This document shows positions 20,358-29,138 of a stretch of 36,438 bases of DNA, piece after piece; within the stretch, counting starts at the first letter, position 1; each line of letters starts with the position of its first letter. The stretch is from a virus: positions 1 to 36,438 of IMG/VR virus record IMGVR_UViG_3300046794_000164; one strand, given 5' to 3'. The position numbers and the translations under genes were made by a program. The notes below the pieces were generated by a model. The model worked only from the letters and a program-made list of their open reading frames with translations, had not been told where the DNA came from and did no database searches.

Positions 20358-20966
20358 ATGACAATCAAGCAACCCGACTGGGAGGCGATCGAACGAGCCT
20401 ACCGGGCCGGATTGCTTTCCATCCGTGAGATCGCATCAGCCCAGGGCATCACCCACGGCGCAATCAACAAGCGCGCTAAGCGGGATGGGTGGGAGCGAGA
20501 CCTCAAGGCAAAGATCAAAGCCAAGGCTGACGCGCTGGTATCCAAGCGAACGGTATCCACCGAGGTATCCATCAAAACGGCGGATACCGAACGGGAGATC
20601 ATCGAGGTCAACGCCGAGGTCATTGCGAGCATTCGCATGGCTCACCGTGGTGACATTTCCCGCGGCCGTCGTCTCACGAACAAGCTGCTGGATGAGCTGG
20701 AAGGCCTGACCGATAACCGGCACCTGTTCGAAGAGTTGGGCGAGCTGATGCGCTCCGAAGACGACAATGGGCAGGACAAGCGTAACGACCTGTACCAGAA
20801 GATCATTGATCTGCCTGGCCGATCCAAGACGATGAAGGAAATGGCGGAGACGCTGAAAACTCTCATTTCCCTTGAGCGTCAGGCTTATGACCTAGACGCC
20901 AAGTCTGGAGGCAGCGAGGCAGAAGAACTCTCCAAGCTGATGGACGAACTTTCAAAGGACGCATGA
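20358..20966 (+). CDS. Terminase small subunit
   Basis: The 202-residue DNA-recognition subunit of the packaging motor. The N-terminus carries a helix-turn-helix (IERAYRAGLLSIREIASAQG followed by ITHGAINKRAKRDGW, about 11-45). The central helices (about 60-175) would form the oligomerisation coil, and the acidic C-terminus should contact the large subunit. It is followed after 1 bp by the large terminase gene. It selects phage DNA at the packaging site. Confidence 0.85.
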   Translation: MTIKQPDWEAIERAYRAGLLSIREIASAQGITHGAINKRAKRDGWERDLKAKIKAKADALVSKRTVSTEVSIKTADTEREIIEVNAEVIASIRMAHRGDISRGRRLTNKLLDELEGLTDNRHLFEELGELMRSEDDNGQDKRNDLYQKIIDLPGRSKTMKEMAETLKTLISLERQAYDLDAKSGGSEAEELSKLMDELSKDA

Positions 20967-20967
20967 C

Positions 20968-22455
20968 ATGAAGCCCGAACACATGAAACTGCTCAGGGAC
21001 AAGCGTTGGCGACTGAACAACCTGTACTGCATCACCGACAAGCAAGGTAAGAAAGTCCGCTTCCGGATGACGGATGAACAGCTTGAGTATTACGAAGGGC
21101 TGCACACGCGGAACATCATCCTGAAGGCCCGGCAGCTCGGTTTCACAACCGAGCAGTGCATCATCCAGTTGGACGCCGCCCTGTTCGAGTCGGCCAAGTG
21201 CGCCCTGATTGCCCACACCCTGACGGACGCCAAGCGCCTGTTCCGGGAGAAGATCAAATATGCCTATGACAACCTTCCCGCCGAGATACGGGCTGCCAAC
21301 CCTGCTTCTAACGATGCTGCTGGCGAGCTTGTGTTTCGCAAGGGCGGATCGCTCTACGTGTCCACATCCTTCCGGGGCGGGACTCTACGGTATCTGCACG
21401 TATCCGAGTTCGGGAAGATCTGCGCCAAGTTTCCCCACAAGGCCAGAGAGATCGTCACCGGCGCCTTCGAGGCCGTCGCCACCGATTGTTTCGTCACGAT
21501 TGAGTCGACGGCGGAGGGCCGGGCCGGCTACTTCTACGACTATTCGCAGAGCGCTGAAAAGCAACAACTGAGCGGCACGCCACTCGGTCTGCTGGACTGG
21601 AAATTCTTCTTTTTCAGTTGGTGGAAGAACAAAGGCTACTGGCTGGAGCCGGAAGGTGCGTTCATCCCGCAGCGCCTGACCGACTACTTCAACGAACTGC
21701 ACGCCAAGCACGGCATCGTCACGAACGACGGCCAACGCGCCTGGTACGCGGCCAAGGAGAAGACGCTCGGCGACGACATGAAGCGGGAGTATCCGTCGAT
21801 ACCAGCCGAGGCCTTCCAGCAATCGGTTGAAGGCGCCTACTACGCCAAACAGTTCGCCAAGCTCTACCTGAATCAGCGCATCGGCACCGTTCCGGACAAC
21901 AGCCACCAGCCGGTGATGACCTTCTGGGACATCGGTGTCGGCGACTCCACGGCCATCTGGTTCGTGCGCCAGATCGGCGACGAATACCACGTCATCGATT
22001 ACTACGAGAACAGCGGCGAAGGTCTGCGGCACTACATGAAGGTGCTCAAGGATCGGGGTTACACCTATTCCGAGCACTGGGGCCCGCACGACATCGACAA
22101 CCGCGAGTTTGGTAGCGATGCCAAGACCCGCCGAGAGCTGGCCCGGGAGGGCTACGAGATCGACGGGCAGAAATACAGCATGACGTTCCAGGTCGTGCCG
22201 AAGCTCGGCGTCAATGACGGTATCGAGCAGGCGCGCGAGATCCTGCCCAAATGCGTCTTCGACAACGCCAAGTGCGAAGAGGGGATTGCCTGCCTTGAGG
22301 GTTACCGCAAGGAGTGGGACGACAAGCGCGGCTGTTGGAAAGACAACCCGCTGCACGACTGGACATCGCACGGCTCCGACGCCTTCCGTTACTTCGCCGT
22401 CGCGAAAAGCGCGAGGAAGCCCGTTAAATCAATCAGCATGGGATTCGCCCGATAA
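20968..22455 (+). CDS. Terminase large subunit
   Basis: The 495-residue packaging ATPase/nuclease. A non-canonical Walker A (LKARQLGFTT, about residues 52-61) is followed by a Walker B (LHVSEFGKI, about 148-156) and the coupling motif TIESTAEG. The C-terminal RNase H-like nuclease has acidic residues in MTFWDIGVGDST, the HDIDNREFG segment and HDWTSHGSDAFRYF. It cuts concatemers and pumps DNA into proheads through the portal. The stop overlaps the portal start (TAATG). Confidence 0.95.
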   Translation: MKPEHMKLLRDKRWRLNNLYCITDKQGKKVRFRMTDEQLEYYEGLHTRNIILKARQLGFTTEQCIIQLDAALFESAKCALIAHTLTDAKRLFREKIKYAYDNLPAEIRAANPASNDAAGELVFRKGGSLYVSTSFRGGTLRYLHVSEFGKICAKFPHKAREIVTGAFEAVATDCFVTIESTAEGRAGYFYDYSQSAEKQQLSGTPLGLLDWKFFFFSWWKNKGYWLEPEGAFIPQRLTDYFNELHAKHGIVTNDGQRAWYAAKEKTLGDDMKREYPSIPAEAFQQSVEGAYYAKQFAKLYLNQRIGTVPDNSHQPVMTFWDIGVGDSTAIWFVRQIGDEYHVIDYYENSGEGLRHYMKVLKDRGYTYSEHWGPHDIDNREFGSDAKTRRELAREGYEIDGQKYSMTFQVVPKLGVNDGIEQAREILPKCVFDNAKCEEGIACLEGYRKEWDDKRGCWKDNPLHDWTSHGSDAFRYFAVAKSARKPVKSISMGFAR

Positions 22456-23882
22456 TGGCCAACGACGTCACTTTTACCCGCCCGGAATACGACGCGGCCC
22501 TGAACCGCTGGCGCTTGGTGCGTGACGTGTGCAAAGGGTCAGAGGCGATCAAGGCGGGCAAGGAACGATATCTGCCGAAGCCGAACCCGGACGACAATAG
22601 CGCGGCCAACACCGCGCGCTACGAGGATTATCTCAAGCGGGCCGTGTTCTACAACGCAACAGGGCGAACCAAGCACAGCCTGGTGGGTGCGGCGTTTCGC
22701 ACCTGGCCAACGCTGACCGTCCCCGGTGCACTCGACTACGTGGCCAAGGACATCGACGGCCAAGGCGTGAGCATCTATCAGCAGTCGCAGTCGGTGATCG
22801 GGCATCTGCTCGAAGTCGGTCGTCACGGTCTGCTGGTGGATTACGCGGCCGTGAAGTCGGGCACCGTGAGCAAGGCTGATGAACAATCCGGCAGGGCTCG
22901 GGCAAGCGTTGCCAGCTACCCGGCTGAAGCCATCAGGAACTGGAAGACCCGCAACGTTGGTGGTCAGCACCTGCTGAGTTTGACCGTCTTGCGCGAAGAT
23001 GTGGACATTGACACCGACGACGGCTTCGGCAGTGAAAAGGTCGTGCAATATCGAGTGTTGCGCCTTGACGATGCCGGCACCTATACGCAGGAGGTTTGGC
23101 AAGAGGGGCCGAGCGCCACCTTACTGATCACTCCAGCTTTCTCGCCACTGAATGGCTCCGGCCAGCCGTGGAAGCTGATCCCGTTCCAGTTCCTCGGCAG
23201 CGAGAACAACGACACCAGTGTCGACGACTCCCCGCTGTACGACATGGCCGAGGTCAACATCGGCCATTACCGCAACAGCGCGGACTACGAGGATTCGGCC
23301 TACTTTGCCGGTCAGCCGCAGTTCTGGATTTCCGGCCTTGATGAGGCGTGGCGTGATCACTTGGAGGCGAACGGCATCTATGTCGGCTCCCGTGCTCCGC
23401 TGACGCTGCCAAAGGATGGGGCGTGCGGATTTGCCCAGCCTGAGCCTAACACCCTCGTCAAAGAGGCCATGGATGCCAAAAAAGAGGACATGGTTTCTCT
23501 CGGCGCCAGGCTTATCGAGCGCGGCAGTGCCGTGAAGACCGCCACCCAGGCCGATAACGACAGCGCCGCCGAACACAGCGTCCTTTCGCTGATCGTGAGC
23601 AACGTCAGCGAGGCTTATACCCAGTGCCTGGTCTGGATGGCGGAGTTCGCCAACGCTACGGGGGAGGCGGTCTACAAGATCAATCAGGACTTCACGCAAG
23701 TGAGCCTGGACGCGGCGATCATGGCTAGCCTGTTCAATGCAGTGCAGGGAGGTCGTGTGCCTGAATCGGACTTCTGGCAGTACCTGCGTGACCGTGGGGT
23801 AATCGACCCGGAGAAGACCGACGAGGAGATCCGGGGCGAACTGGAATCCAGCACGGCTGGTTTGGCTTTGGGCGGTGAGTGA
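22455..23882 (+). CDS. Portal protein (DUF4055)
   Basis: The 475-residue protein matches the DUF4055 portal family. RPEYDAALNRWRLVRDVCKG at the N-terminus, a KERYLPKPNPDD segment, AVFYNATGRTKHSLVGAAFR, DSPLYDMAEVNIGHYRNSAD and a long helix near 355-400 (EAMDAKKEDMVSLGARLIER) are all typical. It forms the dodecameric ring at the capsid vertex for DNA passage and tail joining. It sits between terminase and MuF as usual. Confidence 0.93.
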   Translation: MANDVTFTRPEYDAALNRWRLVRDVCKGSEAIKAGKERYLPKPNPDDNSAANTARYEDYLKRAVFYNATGRTKHSLVGAAFRTWPTLTVPGALDYVAKDIDGQGVSIYQQSQSVIGHLLEVGRHGLLVDYAAVKSGTVSKADEQSGRARASVASYPAEAIRNWKTRNVGGQHLLSLTVLREDVDIDTDDGFGSEKVVQYRVLRLDDAGTYTQEVWQEGPSATLLITPAFSPLNGSGQPWKLIPFQFLGSENNDTSVDDSPLYDMAEVNIGHYRNSADYEDSAYFAGQPQFWISGLDEAWRDHLEANGIYVGSRAPLTLPKDGACGFAQPEPNTLVKEAMDAKKEDMVSLGARLIERGSAVKTATQADNDSAAEHSVLSLIVSNVSEAYTQCLVWMAEFANATGEAVYKINQDFTQVSLDAAIMASLFNAVQGGRVPESDFWQYLRDRGVIDPEKTDEEIRGELESSTAGLALGGE

Positions 23883-24952
23883 TGACAACGATCGAGCAGC
23901 TCGACAGCAGCATCCGCAACATGGTCATGCTGGAGCGGCTGAAGTCGGGGGAGGCGAAGAAGTTCACCCCCTTCCTGGTGAAAATCGACCAGAGCATCCG
24001 GGAGCGGCTGAGCGGCGATGAGCTGACCAGCTTCACCCGGGCGCGTCTGGACAAGCTGCTGAAGGAAGTCGACGTCGTCCTCACCGACATCCTCGCCGGC
24101 TACACCGATCAGTTGCAGCTCGACCTGATGGACATTGCGCAGTCGCAGGCCAGTTTCGAAGCCAAGCTGCTGACCAACACACTGCCGGCGGGCATCAGCC
24201 TCGACGCAGCCGTACCAGCGCTTCAAACGCTCAAGACCGCAGCCTTCAAGAACCCGCTCAGCATCAAGGGTAACGGAGGCGGCAAGTTGCTCGATTCGTT
24301 CATCAAGGACTGGTCGAAGGCCGAGGTTGAGAAGGTCAGCGGGGCGATCCGGCAGGGCTGGTTCGAGGGGCAAACCAATGCCGAGATCGTTCGCCAGCTC
24401 CGCGGTACCAAGGCGCTTGCCTACTCCGACGGCATCCTCGCCACGACCGAACGCAACGCCGCCACGGTGGTGCGCACGTCAGTGCAGCATGTGGCCGGAC
24501 AGGCGCGCAATGAGGTCGCCAAGGCGAACGATGACTTCGTATCAGGGGTTCAACTGATTGCCACCCTCGACAGCAAGACCACGCCGTTTTGCCGGGCCAT
24601 CGACCATCAGGTCTACCCGGTCGACTCAGGCCCTCGGCCACCGTTCCACCCCAACTGCCGGACCAGCTTCATCCTGCTGACCAAATTCAGCCAGATGTTC
24701 AGCAAGGGCGCGACCCGGGCAAGCGTTAACGGCCAGGTGCCGGCGAGCCTCACCTATTACGCCTGGCTCAAGACCCAGCCGATGAGCTTCATCGAACTGG
24801 CCATTGGGCCGAACCGCGCCAAGCTGCTGATGAATGGCGGCCTCGATGCTGACAAGTTCGCCGCCCTGCAACTGGGGAAGAACTTCAAGCCAATCACCCT
24901 GGACCGCATGCGCGAGCTTGAGCCGGAAATGTTCAAGCGTGCCGGGTTTTAG
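23882..24952 (+). CDS. MuF-type head morphogenesis protein
   Basis: The 356-residue minor capsid protein starts at an ATG overlapping the portal stop (TGATG). The N-terminal half is helical. The MuF domain (about residues 145-265) carries TERNAATVVRTSVQHVAGQA, and DSKTTPFCRAIDHQVYPVD followed by GPRPPFHPNCRTSFILL, which is the conserved Cys/His/HPNCR pattern. No toxin domain is fused to the end. MuF proteins are thought to help capsid assembly around the portal or be injected with DNA. Confidence 0.9.
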   Translation: MTTIEQLDSSIRNMVMLERLKSGEAKKFTPFLVKIDQSIRERLSGDELTSFTRARLDKLLKEVDVVLTDILAGYTDQLQLDLMDIAQSQASFEAKLLTNTLPAGISLDAAVPALQTLKTAAFKNPLSIKGNGGGKLLDSFIKDWSKAEVEKVSGAIRQGWFEGQTNAEIVRQLRGTKALAYSDGILATTERNAATVVRTSVQHVAGQARNEVAKANDDFVSGVQLIATLDSKTTPFCRAIDHQVYPVDSGPRPPFHPNCRTSFILLTKFSQMFSKGATRASVNGQVPASLTYYAWLKTQPMSFIELAIGPNRAKLLMNGGLDADKFAALQLGKNFKPITLDRMRELEPEMFKRAGF

Positions 24953-25100
24953 CGGGGCACAAAACACAGATGCGGCAGGACCAAGGTGCTGCTTTGCGTC
25001 GGGTGTCTGCTCGAGAGGTAGGGAGTGCCATTGGTCTAGTCCTGATTGTATGAGTCGAGTGCATTTGATAGCGTTCTGCCATTAATTTTGGGGTTCTTTT

Positions 25101-25457
25101 ATGAAATGGCCGCTTATTACCGCCTCGTTTCTGGCCGCTATTGGAGCCGGGTCAGCCCAAGCTCAGGGCTACATCTATGGTCAGTCAGGCACGAACTACA
25201 ACAACGTCGGTAATTCGGTATATGGGTCAGATGGCACCTCCTATACCCAAATAGGGAATACCACCTTCGGCTCTGACGGCTCAACCGCCACGCGCATCGG
25301 GAATACCACCTTCGACTCCAACGGCGGTTCCAGTACGCAGATCGGAAATACGATGTTCAACTCTGACGGTTCGTCTGCGACAAGAGTCGGAAACACTGTT
25401 TTTGGTTCAGATGGAAGCACCTGCACTAAGGTAGGTAATTCAACCTTCTGCAACTAG
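25101..25457 (+). CDS. Secreted protein of 15-residue repeats
   Basis: The 118-residue protein has a signal peptide (about residues 1-21, ending GSAQAQG). After it, nearly the whole chain is 5.5 tandem repeats of 15 residues with the pattern [I/V]GNTxFxSDGSxxTx, ending in VGNSTFCN. Regular Gly-Asn and Phe spacing suggests a small beta-solenoid. Two Cys near the end (in STCTK and STFCN) could form a disulfide. It is out of place between MuF and scaffold genes, has its own upstream gap and is followed by several terminators, so it is probably a moron exported from the lysogen. No function is known to me. Confidence 0.82.
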   Translation: MKWPLITASFLAAIGAGSAQAQGYIYGQSGTNYNNVGNSVYGSDGTSYTQIGNTTFGSDGSTATRIGNTTFDSNGGSSTQIGNTMFNSDGSSATRVGNTVFGSDGSTCTKVGNSTFCN

Positions 25458-25467
25458 GTTTTATCGA

Positions 25468-25574
25468 ACGCATCGTCCGCCACTGAGCGGGATTTTCTTT
25501 TCAGGCCCTGGCATCCGCTGGGGTTTTTTTATGTCCGCAACAAATCAATAGGCCCCGCCAAGTGCGGGGTTTTT
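25468..25574 (+). terminator. Three tandem hairpin terminators
   Basis: CCGC-N6-GCGG then ATTTTCTTTT (about 25,469-25,500), a GC-rich hairpin then GGGGTTTTTTT (about 25,503-25,530), and CCCCGC-CAAGT-GCGGGG then TTTTT (25,553-25,574) stand in a row after the repeat protein. They insulate that gene from the scaffold gene, or tune late transcription. Confidence 0.75.
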
Positions 25575-25618
25575 CACATCTGCAGGCTGGGCCTGCGCCA
25601 AGTCTCTGGGAGACAGCA

Positions 25619-26329
25619 ATGACCTTGAAATTCCAACTGGACACCCTCGAAGGCGTCGACGACTCCGTAAAAGCGCTGTACGTCGAGAAGGACGGCAAAT
25701 TCGTGCTGGGCATCGAAGGCTTGCCGCAACCCGAGGACGTGAGCGGCCTGAAGTCGAAGGTCGAGGAACTGCTGAGCGAGAAGAAAGCGGCCGAGAAGGC
25801 CCGTCGCGAAGCTGAGGACGCAGCACGCACCGAGCGCGAAGAGGCGGCCCGCAAGTCCGGCAACGTCGAAGAGCTCGAAAAGTCCTGGTCTGAAAAGTAC
25901 AACCGCCGCGAAGCCGAGCTGAACGGCATGCTGGAACAGGAGCGTGGCACCCTGAGCGGGCAGATCCGGGATCTGACTGTCGGCCGTACCGCTACTGACA
26001 TCGCGTCTGCCTTGGCAATCCCAGGCAGCGCCAAAGCCCTGTTGCCGCACATCGAGCGCCGTCTGAGCGTCGAGCAGCGCGACGGGAAGCCTGTTGTGGT
26101 CGTGCTCGACCAGCAGGGAAAGCTCTCGGCGGCAACGCTGGATGAGCTGAAAGCAGAATTCGCAAACGACACGGCCTTCGCGCCGTTGATCGCGGGTAGC
26201 AAGGCATCTGGTGGCGGGGCTTCAGGTGCTGGGAATGGCGGCGGGGCCGCAAAAGGCAATATCGGCGGCACCAAAGAGGAACGCACGGCGGCAATAGCAA
26301 GCCGGTTCCCAGATCTCCCTCAATCGTAA
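25619..26329 (+). CDS. Capsid scaffolding protein
   Basis: The 236-residue protein starts at the ATG at 25619. A short N-terminal strand domain (LKFQLDTLEGVDDSVKALYV) is followed by a long Lys/Glu/Ala coiled coil (about 45-115), a second helical segment and a Gly-rich linker ending in TKEERTAAIASRFPDLPQS. This layout and its place directly ahead of the major capsid gene are typical of phage scaffolds (GP20-type). It should guide prohead assembly and leave before DNA packaging. Confidence 0.85.
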   Translation: MTLKFQLDTLEGVDDSVKALYVEKDGKFVLGIEGLPQPEDVSGLKSKVEELLSEKKAAEKARREAEDAARTEREEAARKSGNVEELEKSWSEKYNRREAELNGMLEQERGTLSGQIRDLTVGRTATDIASALAIPGSAKALLPHIERRLSVEQRDGKPVVVVLDQQGKLSAATLDELKAEFANDTAFAPLIAGSKASGGGASGAGNGGGAAKGNIGGTKEERTAAIASRFPDLPQS

Positions 26330-26340
26330 GGAAATAACTC

Positions 26341-27309
26341 ATGTCCCTGTCGCAAATGCAGGTCTTCAACGAATACATCATGCCTGCGACTCTCGAGACG
26401 CTGGATCAGTATCTCGCTGCTTTCAACGCCGCTAGCCGTGGCGCGATCGTGCTGTCCCCGGACGGCTTTACTGGCGACTTCCTCCAAGAGTCGTTTTTCC
26501 AGACCCTGGCTGCTGCCCAACGCCGCGTGGATCGCTACAGCGCTAATGCTGCTGTCGCTGCCACCGACCTGACCGAACTGAAAAACACCTCGGTGAAAGT
26601 TGCCGGCGGCTTCGGTCCGATCCGTTATGAACCATCGCAGATGACTTGGCTGGAGCGCCCAACCGCGCAAGGCATCGAGGTTGCGAGCCGTGCGTTCGCT
26701 GAGATCCTGCTGAAGGACCAGTTGAACACTGCAATCGCTGCTTTGGTTGCTGCGATCACCGCCCAGGTCGCCGCGGTCAACGACGTGTCTGCGACCGCAG
26801 GGATCACCTACGCCGGCCTGAATAACGCGCATGCCAAATTCGGTGACGCAAGCCAGAACCTGGTTACCCAAGTGATGCAGGGCACCAGCTACCACAAGTT
26901 GGTCGGCCAGAACCTGGCGAACCAACAGCAGCTGTTCCAAGCGGGCAACGTGCGAGTGGTGGATATCCTCGGCAAGATCTCCGTTGTTACGGACGCCCCG
27001 GCGCTCATGCAGGCTGGCACCCCCAACAAGGAAATCATCCTGTCCTTGGTCCAAGGCGCAGCGCTGGTCCACGACGGCCGCGACATCATCAGCAACGTCC
27101 AAACCGTGAACGGCAAGGAGCGCATCGAAACCACGCTGCAAACCGATTACACCTTTGGCCTGGGCTTGAAGGGTTACACCTGGGACACCACCTCCGGCGG
27201 CAAATCCCCGACCGACGCGGAGCTGGCGACCGGTACCAACTGGGACAAGACCGCGACCAGCATCAAGCACACCGCTGGTGTTGCTCTGATCGGTGACGCC
27301 TCCAAGTAA
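26341..27309 (+). CDS. Major capsid protein
   Basis: The 322-residue shell protein is preceded by AAGGAAATAACTC. MSLSQMQVFNEYIMPATLET is followed by FLQESFFQTLAAAQRRVDRY, a VKVAGGFGPIRYEPSQMTWL segment, a long Ala-rich helix (ILLKDQLNTAIAALVAAITA) and a C-terminal YTFGLGLKGYTWDTTSGGKS. These match a capsid family common in lambdoid Pseudomonas siphophages and presumably having an HK97-type fold. No protease domain is fused to it. A strong 8-bp hairpin lies just downstream. Confidence 0.88.
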   Translation: MSLSQMQVFNEYIMPATLETLDQYLAAFNAASRGAIVLSPDGFTGDFLQESFFQTLAAAQRRVDRYSANAAVAATDLTELKNTSVKVAGGFGPIRYEPSQMTWLERPTAQGIEVASRAFAEILLKDQLNTAIAALVAAITAQVAAVNDVSATAGITYAGLNNAHAKFGDASQNLVTQVMQGTSYHKLVGQNLANQQQLFQAGNVRVVDILGKISVVTDAPALMQAGTPNKEIILSLVQGAALVHDGRDIISNVQTVNGKERIETTLQTDYTFGLGLKGYTWDTTSGGKSPTDAELATGTNWDKTATSIKHTAGVALIGDASK

Positions 27310-27321
27310 CCCCTGATAGCT

Positions 27322-27343
27322 GAGCCGGGCTCTCGCCCGGCTT
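27322..27343 (+). terminator. Hairpin after the capsid gene
   Basis: AGCCGGGC-TCTC-GCCCGGCT is a perfect 8-bp stem 13 bp after the capsid stop, without a T run. It may be a partial terminator or an RNA stabiliser that raises capsid mRNA over downstream genes. Confidence 0.55.
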
Positions 27344-27358
27344 GGTGAGGACACGATC

Positions 27359-27916
27359 ATGAGCAACAAGAATATTTGGTATCTGCCCGGCCCATTCCAC
27401 CAGTACCAGGAAGACGTAAAGGCGTTGGCCAAGGAGCATGGCTTGCGCATCATCGACGCGAACGTGACAGAGGGCCGCGACGACGAAGCCGTCAATAAGC
27501 CCGAAGTGACTCTGAAGAAAGTCGAGCAGCATCAGGTAGTGATTGTTGGCGCTGGCAATAGTCAGGCTGAACTGGAAGACCTGATCGGCAAGCTGCGCAT
27601 CGAAAGCGATACGGTCCGCTCTGTTATTGATGGGCTCGACGTTGGCGAGATTGAAAAGCCGGAAGCAGGCGAGCTCGCAATCCGACTGTTTCAAGCGCTC
27701 GACGGCATCCGGCTTCAGATGGCAGATCTGGGCGGTGCGCGTGACGAGCTTGCCCTGGAAAACGAGATACTTCGTAACGAGCTCGCTGCCCTCAAGGCTG
27801 AGGGCCAGGAGGTCGAGGCTCTGAAGGCTAAGCTCGATGCCGCCGGCGTGACGTACCGCGCCAATGCCTCGAAAGAGTCCTTGGAAAAGCTCATCGCCGA
27901 GCTGCCCACGGCGTAA
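27359..27916 (+). CDS. Head protein with C-terminal HeH/LEM-like domain
   Basis: The 185-residue protein has a strand-rich N-terminus (NIWYLPGPFHQYQEDVKALA), a middle helical region and a leucine-rich coiled coil (about 125-155). It ends with a small helix-extended-helix module (EALKAKLDAAGVTYRANASK then ESLEKLIAELP), as seen in HeH/LEM-domain phage proteins. It lies between the capsid and head-completion genes. The exact role is unknown. Confidence 0.75.
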   Translation: MSNKNIWYLPGPFHQYQEDVKALAKEHGLRIIDANVTEGRDDEAVNKPEVTLKKVEQHQVVIVGAGNSQAELEDLIGKLRIESDTVRSVIDGLDVGEIEKPEAGELAIRLFQALDGIRLQMADLGGARDELALENEILRNELAALKAEGQEVEALKAKLDAAGVTYRANASKESLEKLIAELPTA

Positions 27917-27977
27917 TACTTCGGCTGCCGGTAAGCCGGTGGCCACTTATTCAAAACACATTCCAGCGAGTTGATCC

Positions 27978-28481
27978 ATGACGCTCATAATCGAGGACGG
28001 CACCGGGAAGCCGGACGCCGACAGCTTCGCCACGGCTGCTGAACTGGTTACCTACGCTGCGAACTATGGCGCGGCCGTCCCGGCAGATACGCCAGGCCAG
28101 GAATCCCTATTGCGCCGCGCTGCTCTGGCCATGGACGGATACACCTGGAAAGGCACCCGCACCAACGGCGAGCAGGCCTTATCGTGGCCGCGCCGAGACG
28201 TAACCATCGACGAGCGAACCTTACCGTCCGAATCCATTCCTGTCCGCATCAGAAGCGGGCAGATGGCGCTTGCCGCCGAGATCCACCAGGACGACATCGA
28301 TCCGATCGAGAAACGTAAAGGCGCGGTGACGCTGGAGCGTGTCGAAGGGGCGGTGACTCGCGAGTACGCCACGATTCCGAACACAAGCGGCCGACTGTTG
28401 CCGGCGGCGCCAGGTCGGCCCAGCGCCACGCAGTTTGCTGATTACCTGCAGCGGCGCGGGTTGTTTGCTGTCCGTGCTTAG
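27978..28481 (+). CDS. Head-tail connector (DnaT-like family)
   Basis: The 167-residue protein matches a family often annotated 'DnaT-like ssDNA-binding' but always found in the head-tail connector region. It has IIEDGTGKPDADSFATAAEL at the N-terminus, a SLLRRAALAMDGYTWKGTRT segment, QALSWPRRDVTIDERTLPSE and YLQRRGLFAVRA at the end. The WPR and dGxxxpDADSy motifs are family hallmarks. In structure it is most likely a neck/adaptor protein that binds under the portal. Confidence 0.85.
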   Translation: MTLIIEDGTGKPDADSFATAAELVTYAANYGAAVPADTPGQESLLRRAALAMDGYTWKGTRTNGEQALSWPRRDVTIDERTLPSESIPVRIRSGQMALAAEIHQDDIDPIEKRKGAVTLERVEGAVTREYATIPNTSGRLLPAAPGRPSATQFADYLQRRGLFAVRA

Positions 28482-28517
28482 AGTACGTTTCGAACTTCAA
28501 TAGAATGGAGTTCTAAA

Positions 28518-28718
28518 ATGGCAGATTTTCCGCCAAAACTTGAAGCATGGATGCGGTATAGCCAGGAAGCTTTAGGGGCAATTATTATCGCAAAAAGCGA
28601 CTTGAACCCGGCAGCTGCAGCACTCGAAGCTGCTGATTATGCGGATCGGATGTTGGATATTTGGCTGCAGAAAGCTGGTTTTTTGAAGCGGCAAAAATCG
28701 GACCCTGATCGAGAGTAA
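28518..28718 (+). CDS. Hypothetical protein, 66 aa
   Basis: A small helical protein (MADFPPKLEAWMRYSQEALG, then AAAALEAADYADRMLDIWLQ) has an ATGGAGTT-type site about 9 nt upstream. It is less GC-rich than its neighbours and is followed by a strong terminator at 28,730-28,752, so it may be an inserted small gene rather than a head component. No family is recognised. Confidence 0.6.
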   Translation: MADFPPKLEAWMRYSQEALGAIIIAKSDLNPAAAALEAADYADRMLDIWLQKAGFLKRQKSDPDRE

Positions 28719-28729
28719 TTGAATGCATG

Positions 28730-28752
28730 CCCAGCCACTGCGCTGGGTTTTT
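28730..28752 (+). terminator. Terminator before head-closure gene
   Basis: CCCAGC-N6-GCTGGG followed by TTTTT is a classic hairpin. It shares the 16-nt string GGGTTTTTCACATCTG with the hairpin at 25,553-25,582. Confidence 0.8.
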
Positions 28753-28769
28753 CACATCTGGAGCCCACC

Positions 28770-29138
28770 ATGGCCTTTTACGACGAAATGGCCGTGATGG
28801 CTCTGGAGTTGATCACAGAGTTTGGCCAACCCGTCACCATCCGGACGATCACCGTCGGTGAGTACGACCCTGACACCGGTACCGCATCGCCTGACACCAT
28901 CACGGATCAGACAGCCCAAGGCATCCTTGCCGACTACACCGGTCTGGAGTTTCAGGCGAACAGCCTCATCAAGCAGGGCGACAAGAAGCTGAAGTTGGCC
29001 GCCAAGGGCCTGACCTCGGCGCCGTCGCTGCTGAGCAAGGTAATCGCTGACGGCAAGACCTGGTCAATCGTGCCCCCGCTGAAAGAGATCAACCCGGCCG
29101 GCACGCCGCTGCTGTACGAATTGCAGGTGCGCGCCTGA
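28770..29138 (+). CDS. Head-closure / head-tail joining protein
   Basis: ATG 28770 follows GGAGCCC about 4 nt upstream. An upstream in-frame start through the terminator is rejected. The 122-residue protein is strand-rich, with GQPVTIRTITVGEYDPDTGT and a terminal KTWSIVPPLKEINPAGTPLL followed by YELQVRA, a pattern usual for siphophage head-closure (stopper) proteins. It overlaps the next gene by one base. It presumably seals the connector before tail docking. Confidence 0.8.
   Translation: MAFYDEMAVMALELITEFGQPVTIRTITVGEYDPDTGTASPDTITDQTAQGILADYTGLEFQANSLIKQGDKKLKLAAKGLTSAPSLLSKVIADGKTWSIVPPLKEINPAGTPLLYELQVRA

Noticed and set aside
21385-22371. 328-codon minus-strand frame
   Set aside because: Shadow of the large terminase gene. 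GC-rich third positions keep the opposite strand open.
25241-25453. Opposite-strand repeat peptide across the secreted repeat gene
   Set aside because: It is the mirror of the tandem DNA repeats. Only the plus strand has a signal peptide and a start site.
26320-27495. 391-codon minus-strand frame across the capsid gene
   Set aside because: Antisense to the major capsid gene. No ribosome binding site and no family resemblance.
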